A stretch of 35,076 bases of DNA, from the NCBI GenBank assembly GCA_017447265.1, contig JAFSOA010000002.1, forward strand, positions 1 through 35,076, given 5' to 3'. The notes beneath the pieces were generated by a model, which saw only the letters and a program-made list of their open reading frames with translations, had not been told where the DNA came from and made no database searches. The stretch is from Bacteroidales bacterium. GTDB lineage: Bacteria > Bacteroidota > Bacteroidia > Bacteroidales > UBA932. Of this stretch, positions 32,401 through 35,076 are shown in pieces (within the stretch, counting starts at the first letter, position 1; every line of letters starts with the position of its first letter). Both the position numbers and the translations under genes were made by a program.

Positions 32401-34743
32401 TACAACAATGCAGAAAACGATGCGCCGATCCGTCTCTTCGGCGTGCAGCGCATCCTCGTGGAAGAAGCATCCACGCACCTGCACCCGGTGATCGACATCG
32501 CAGCAGAGGTGCAGCCCGAGAAGGAAGTTTCCTTCACGGTGAAGGAACAGAACGGCCGTCCGATGAGCTATGTGGTGGCCCTGGTCGACGAAGGCCTGCT
32601 GAGCCTGACGCGCTACAAGACGCCCGACCCGTGGAAGTCGTTCTATGCCACCGAAGCCCTGGGTGTCCGCACCTGGGATCTCTTCGACCTGGTGATCGGT
32701 GCCTACGGCGCCCGCATGGAGCAGCTCTTCGCCATCGGTGGTGACGCCGAAGGCGACGTGGCCGTGACGCCCAACAACAAGGCCGACCGCTTCAAGCCCG
32801 TTTCGATGTTCCTCGGCCCCTTCACCTTGAAGGCCAAGGGCTCCGACAAGCATACAGTGAAACTTCCGCAGTACATCGGCCAGCTCCGGGCCATGGTCAT
32901 CGCCACGGACGGCGCGAACATGGGCGCTTCGGAGAAGAGCGTGATGGTCACCAAGCCGGTGATGGTCAAAGCCACGCTGCCGCGCGTGCTCGGCACGGAA
33001 GAGCAGGTGGGCCTGCCGGTGACGGTGTTTGCCAACAAGGACGGCGTAGGCCAGGTGACGGTGGAGGTGAAAGCCGAAGGCGCGCTTTCCGTGGCCGGCA
33101 GCAACACCGCGACGGTCAGCCTGCCCAGCGCCGGCGAGAAGCTGGTTTACTTTACGCTGAAGGCCTCCGATGCCACGGGTATCGGCAAGATCCGCACCGT
33201 GGCCAAGGCTTCGGGCGACAGTTCGACCGAAGAACTGGAGATCGATGTGCGCGACCCGAACCCGCGCAGCACCAATTCCGTCGTGAAGCTGGTGGAAGGC
33301 GGCAAGTCCGTCTCGCTGCCCTTCGCCCTGGCGGGCCGTCCCGGCACCAATGAGGTCGACGTGGAGGCATCCACCATTCCGCCGATCGACCTGGACTACC
33401 GCCTCGGCTATCTGACCGGCTATCCGCACGGCTGCCTCGAGCAGACGACCTCCGCCGCGTTCCCGCAGCTCTATCTGGGCGACCTCATCGAGCTCGACCG
33501 CGACCAGCAGACCCGTACGGGCGAGAATGTGAAGGCGGCCATCAACCGCCTGAGCTCCTTCGCCATCCCTTCGGGCGGCATGACGACCTGGCCGGGCACT
33601 TCGTCCTACCTGGGCGCCAATGTGTGGGCGACGATCTATGCCACCCACTTCCTGCTGGAGGCCCAGAAGGCGGGCTACTCGGTGCCGGCTTCGCTGAAGA
33701 AATCGAACCTTTCCTATATGAAGACCGTGGCTTCGGGCAAGAGCTACGATGCCGACAGCCGCGCCTATGCGCTCTATGTGCTGTCGCTGGCGGGCTCGCC
33801 CGACCGCAGCGACATGAACCGCCTGCGCGAAGATGTCGTGAAGCTGCCTGAATCGGCCAAGCTGCTGCTGGCGGGCGCCTATGCCATCGACGGCAAGAAA
33901 GACGTGGCCCGTTCCATCCTGCAGAGCAGCACGACCGGCTCGGAGCGCTACAACCGCTTCTCCGACAACTACGACAGCGAAGAGCGCCTGCAGGCCATCG
34001 CCGCAATGATCTACAATGTGGTGGGCGACAAGACGGCGGCCTTCCAGTGTGTGGAACGCCTGTCGAACTGGCTCAACAAACGCGACCATTACATGAGTAC
34101 GCAGAGCACGGCCTGGGCTCTCAACGCCGTGGCCGACTACATGAAGGTCAATGTGGTGGACGGTCTGGACGTGACGGTGAAAGCGGGCGGCAGCAGTTCC
34201 AAACTTCATGGCAAGAAGGCCATCGCCCAGGGCTCGCTCGATCCGGGCAGCGGCACTTCGCTCAACCTGGAGGTGACGAACAACTCCAAAGCCCCGGTCT
34301 ACCTGGTGGTCAGTTCCACCGGCATTCCGGAGAAGGGTGAGGAAGTGGCCCGTGCCGACGGCCTGCGCCTCGTGGTAACCTACACGCTGCCCGACGGTAC
34401 GCCGGTCGATCCGTCGAACGTCGAGCAGGGGACCGACTTCGTGGTCAACACCTATGTGACCAACACCAGTGCGACGACCGACTACACCAATCTGGCCCTG
34501 ACCCAGATCTTCCCGTCCGGCTGGGAGATTCACGTCGACCGCATCGACGGCTTCTACCAGGACTTCCGCGACGACCGCGTGTACTCCTACCTCTATCTGG
34601 GCCGGAACGCCACGTCGGTGGTCAAGACCCGGGTGACGGCCACCTACAAGGGCCGCTTCTACCGTCCTGCCACGATCTGCGAGGCCATGTACGACAATAC
34701 TGTCGGTGCCTCCGTCCCCGGCGGATGGTGTACGGTGTTTTAG
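29404..34743 (+). CDS. Bacterial alpha-2-macroglobulin, lipoprotein
   Basis: A 1779-aa lipoprotein of the alpha-2-macroglobulin family; ATG 29404, lipobox LCAC (Cys 20). These proteins trap proteases in the periplasm: cleavage of a bait region lets a thioester react with the attacker. The thioester motif is intact: GYPHGCLEQTTS with Cys1344 and Gln1347. Other family signs are GVWRPGDDIHLTF (about residue 568), VALVDEGLLSLTRYKTPDPW, and YIGQLRAMVIATDGANMGASEKSVMVTKPVMVKATLPR. The size fits the long bacterial type (about 1700-1900 aa). In many bacteria this gene lies beside pbpC, and here it is divergent from it. The pair is thought to guard the cell wall during repair. A palindrome follows the stop codon. 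Confidence 0.93.
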   Translation: MKKITFAMIMALAFFGLCACGGGSEAPESVADFSREIRVDDPLTVRLFDTFNLKEDDQTVAAALKAISVSPKIDFDVQVVDPQTLCIVPKQPLEYNTDYKVTADFGALAGKSGGKKTYTVKTLAPVLLFDYSKLTGYPGVDDRFHIDVEITSPEVLDDKYLESGFSVKGADAQVSWVHGEDGRAHSVTVGNIAATDKKVMLELVHNWPRYAAEGSRRFEVPVKGQFSVVDSEVKSDPYGFEIAFSSALDPKQDFKSLVSMPGAGRLSFIVNENVLKISPAVKAEDKQFVSVSKAIRSTKGQKLEEDFDRWFAVPSGEPMVKFLSRGAVLPSSGGMNLPFQAINYAKVRVRVKRIYENNVLQFLQENRLGETYCYTGNVARVVLDTTLTLGETNSAKLRNLNTYGLNVADLVNVQRGAIYRLEIRGVEPLAEFQEDYYESDYYFGSYSDYENRVRNLLVSDLSVIAKGSEKGEYTVFVTDILSAQPVSGAKVTLYNSVNQVIAEGSTGFGGRFSCTVKDDEARTAVISKGEDKSYLSMGSGAAISMSSFEVDGNASRQGQKGFIFGERGVWRPGDDIHLTFISMLDEGVLPAGHPVTATLSNPQGQVIATQVNNSGFDGMYSFTFTTSPDAPTGNWEAAVTAGGQTWYKTVKIETVKPNNIVIDLNLNDKPVVPGNDIRGDITARWLVGNPAKDLETRVDVSFTRGKTSFNNYKNYVFEDRSRSFTAQEMDLFKGRTDANGKVSFRTNVSATGNDVPGMLTALFTTRVFEKSGDFSVDRYTTTLSPYDTYIGLQVPTQESEWGEDYLDKARSHSFKLAAVDYQGNPVKQNVKVNVEVYKMGWSWWWSSSDGLASYAKDSYNAPFKELSVTLTGGAGEFKMDFSKEESGFWFFRVVDPKGGHATSSVVMVRDSYEQAGEGSSDAAIRLPMSLNKDKFNVGEMARLVIPSTSGAQALVSIEKGERVLRSFWVECKGDKTEIEIPIEAGMAPNVYASVTLIQPYNNAENDAPIRLFGVQRILVEEASTHLHPVIDIAAEVQPEKEVSFTVKEQNGRPMSYVVALVDEGLLSLTRYKTPDPWKSFYATEALGVRTWDLFDLVIGAYGARMEQLFAIGGDAEGDVAVTPNNKADRFKPVSMFLGPFTLKAKGSDKHTVKLPQYIGQLRAMVIATDGANMGASEKSVMVTKPVMVKATLPRVLGTEEQVGLPVTVFANKDGVGQVTVEVKAEGALSVAGSNTATVSLPSAGEKLVYFTLKASDATGIGKIRTVAKASGDSSTEELEIDVRDPNPRSTNSVVKLVEGGKSVSLPFALAGRPGTNEVDVEASTIPPIDLDYRLGYLTGYPHGCLEQTTSAAFPQLYLGDLIELDRDQQTRTGENVKAAINRLSSFAIPSGGMTTWPGTSSYLGANVWATIYATHFLLEAQKAGYSVPASLKKSNLSYMKTVASGKSYDADSRAYALYVLSLAGSPDRSDMNRLREDVVKLPESAKLLLAGAYAIDGKKDVARSILQSSTTGSERYNRFSDNYDSEERLQAIAAMIYNVVGDKTAAFQCVERLSNWLNKRDHYMSTQSTAWALNAVADYMKVNVVDGLDVTVKAGGSSSKLHGKKAIAQGSLDPGSGTSLNLEVTNNSKAPVYLVVSSTGIPEKGEEVARADGLRLVVTYTLPDGTPVDPSNVEQGTDFVVNTYVTNTSATTDYTNLALTQIFPSGWEIHVDRIDGFYQDFRDDRVYSYLYLGRNATSVVKTRVTATYKGRFYRPATICEAMYDNTVGASVPGGWCTVF

Positions 34744-34756
34744 GGGCTCTGCCCCT
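34742..34756. repeat. GGGGC/GCCCC palindrome after the macroglobulin gene
   Basis: AGGGGC-TCT-GCCCCT, starting inside the stop codon; closely related to the palindrome after nifJ (17293-17307). No T run follows it. Confidence 0.5.
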
Positions 34757-35040
34757 GACCCCGCCGCTACGACCTGCCATTACACAGGCTCTCGCAACGG
34801 CCTCCGCTAGCGCTTTTTAGGGTCTTGTCAAAAATATTTTTGAAAATAATTTTGCGGATTAAAAAAATTCGCATACCTTTGCAGCCCGTTTCGGAAAGAA
34901 CGGTAGTTCATTGAAAGAATAGGAAGAACAAGTACAAGCAAGTACCGATTTTAACACGATTAAAATCAGAAGAGCAAAGCGTTGATTTCTTTAAGGAATT
35001 GAAAGTTGCAGGGTCCGACTTGAGTTATATGAGAAATTAT
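34744..35040. other. rRNA operon leader region
   Basis: After the REP-like palindrome at 34742-34756 there is no gene. From about 34821 the DNA is very A+T-rich, as usual upstream of an rRNA promoter. A hairpin GATTTTAA-CACG-TTAAAATC lies near 34948-34969, within the leader RNA. Confidence 0.7.
34851..34881 (+). promoter_or_regulatory. rRNA operon promoter
   Basis: TTTG (34851-34854), 19 bases, TACCTTTG (34874-34881), an exact consensus promoter preceded by an A+T-rich stretch. The 16S gene begins about 160 bases downstream. Confidence 0.9.
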
Positions 35041-35076
35041 ACAATGAAGAGTTTGATCCTGGCTCAGGATGAACGC
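35041..35076 (+). rRNA. rrs: 16S ribosomal RNA, 5' end (cut by window)
   Basis: The last 36 bases contain GAGTTTGATCCTGGCTCAG, the universal start of bacterial 16S rRNA (the region of the 27F primer), then GATGAACGC. The gene continues beyond the window. Confidence 0.97.

Noticed and set aside
29344-34533. Long minus-strand open frame continuing upstream of pbpC, opposite the macroglobulin gene
   Set aside because: Only 27067-29343 encodes a recognisable protein. The rest is low-complexity (His/Gly/Val/Arg-rich) antisense sequence produced by the GC-rich codon use of the plus-strand gene.

Overview
The window comes from a moderately high-GC member of the Bacteroidales (Bacteroidota). The evidence is consistent: repeated promoters of the Bacteroides type (TTTG or TTG, about 19-21 bases, then TAnnTTTG), small lipoproteins with DUF4988-like, DUF4468-like and fimbrillin-like architecture, a DUF4143-type ATPase, NifJ-type pyruvate:ferredoxin oxidoreductase, and general lack of Shine-Dalgarno sites. 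I cannot fix the genus. All family names are from reading the protein sequence; no database search was run.

Layout. (1) 1-5700 is an accessory, visibly more A+T-rich stretch. It has an anonymous region with insertion-sequence-like ends (1-960), a zinc-finger membrane protein, a four-gene minus-strand operon of exported proteins (1710-4960) and the 5' remnant of a REP-type HUH transposase (5419-5696). (2) 5752-12725 is a tight five-gene plus-strand operon. It holds an NHLM-type HlyD protein, two ABC transporters, a TolC-like channel and a second, lipoprotein adaptor. It looks like a complete inner-to-outer-membrane export machine, probably for a peptide product, but without a recognisable precursor, modifying enzyme or C39 peptidase. 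(3) 12747-17535 is housekeeping: fabD, nifJ and tRNA-His, with clear promoters and terminators. (4) 17719-23531 holds a membrane-anchored AraC-type regulator and two copies of a cassette: a shared 51-bp upstream element, a short peptide gene (45 and 43 aa, with a common GIIC motif) and a fimbrillin-like surface lipoprotein gene. A DUF4143-type ATPase on the minus strand lies between the copies. One cassette promoter carries a run of ten G in its spacer, which suggests phase variation. (5) 23532-23853 is a highly structured intergenic element between convergent genes. (6) 23854-27014 encodes a DUF4832-like lipoprotein and an outer-membrane barrel. (7) 27067-34743 is the divergent pair pbpC (penicillin-binding protein 1C) and bacterial alpha-2-macroglobulin. 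(8) The window ends with an rRNA promoter and the first bases of a 16S rRNA gene.

How it may work together. The most coherent unrecognised system is region 4. Both cassettes carry a pair of direct repeats (ATYCTGCGTMAA, 31 bp apart, about three helical turns) just upstream of the promoter, and an AraC-type regulator gene lies directly next to one copy. This predicts one regulator controlling two surface-lipoprotein/peptide units, one of them also phase-variable. Whether the nearby peptide exporter carries these small peptides is an open guess.
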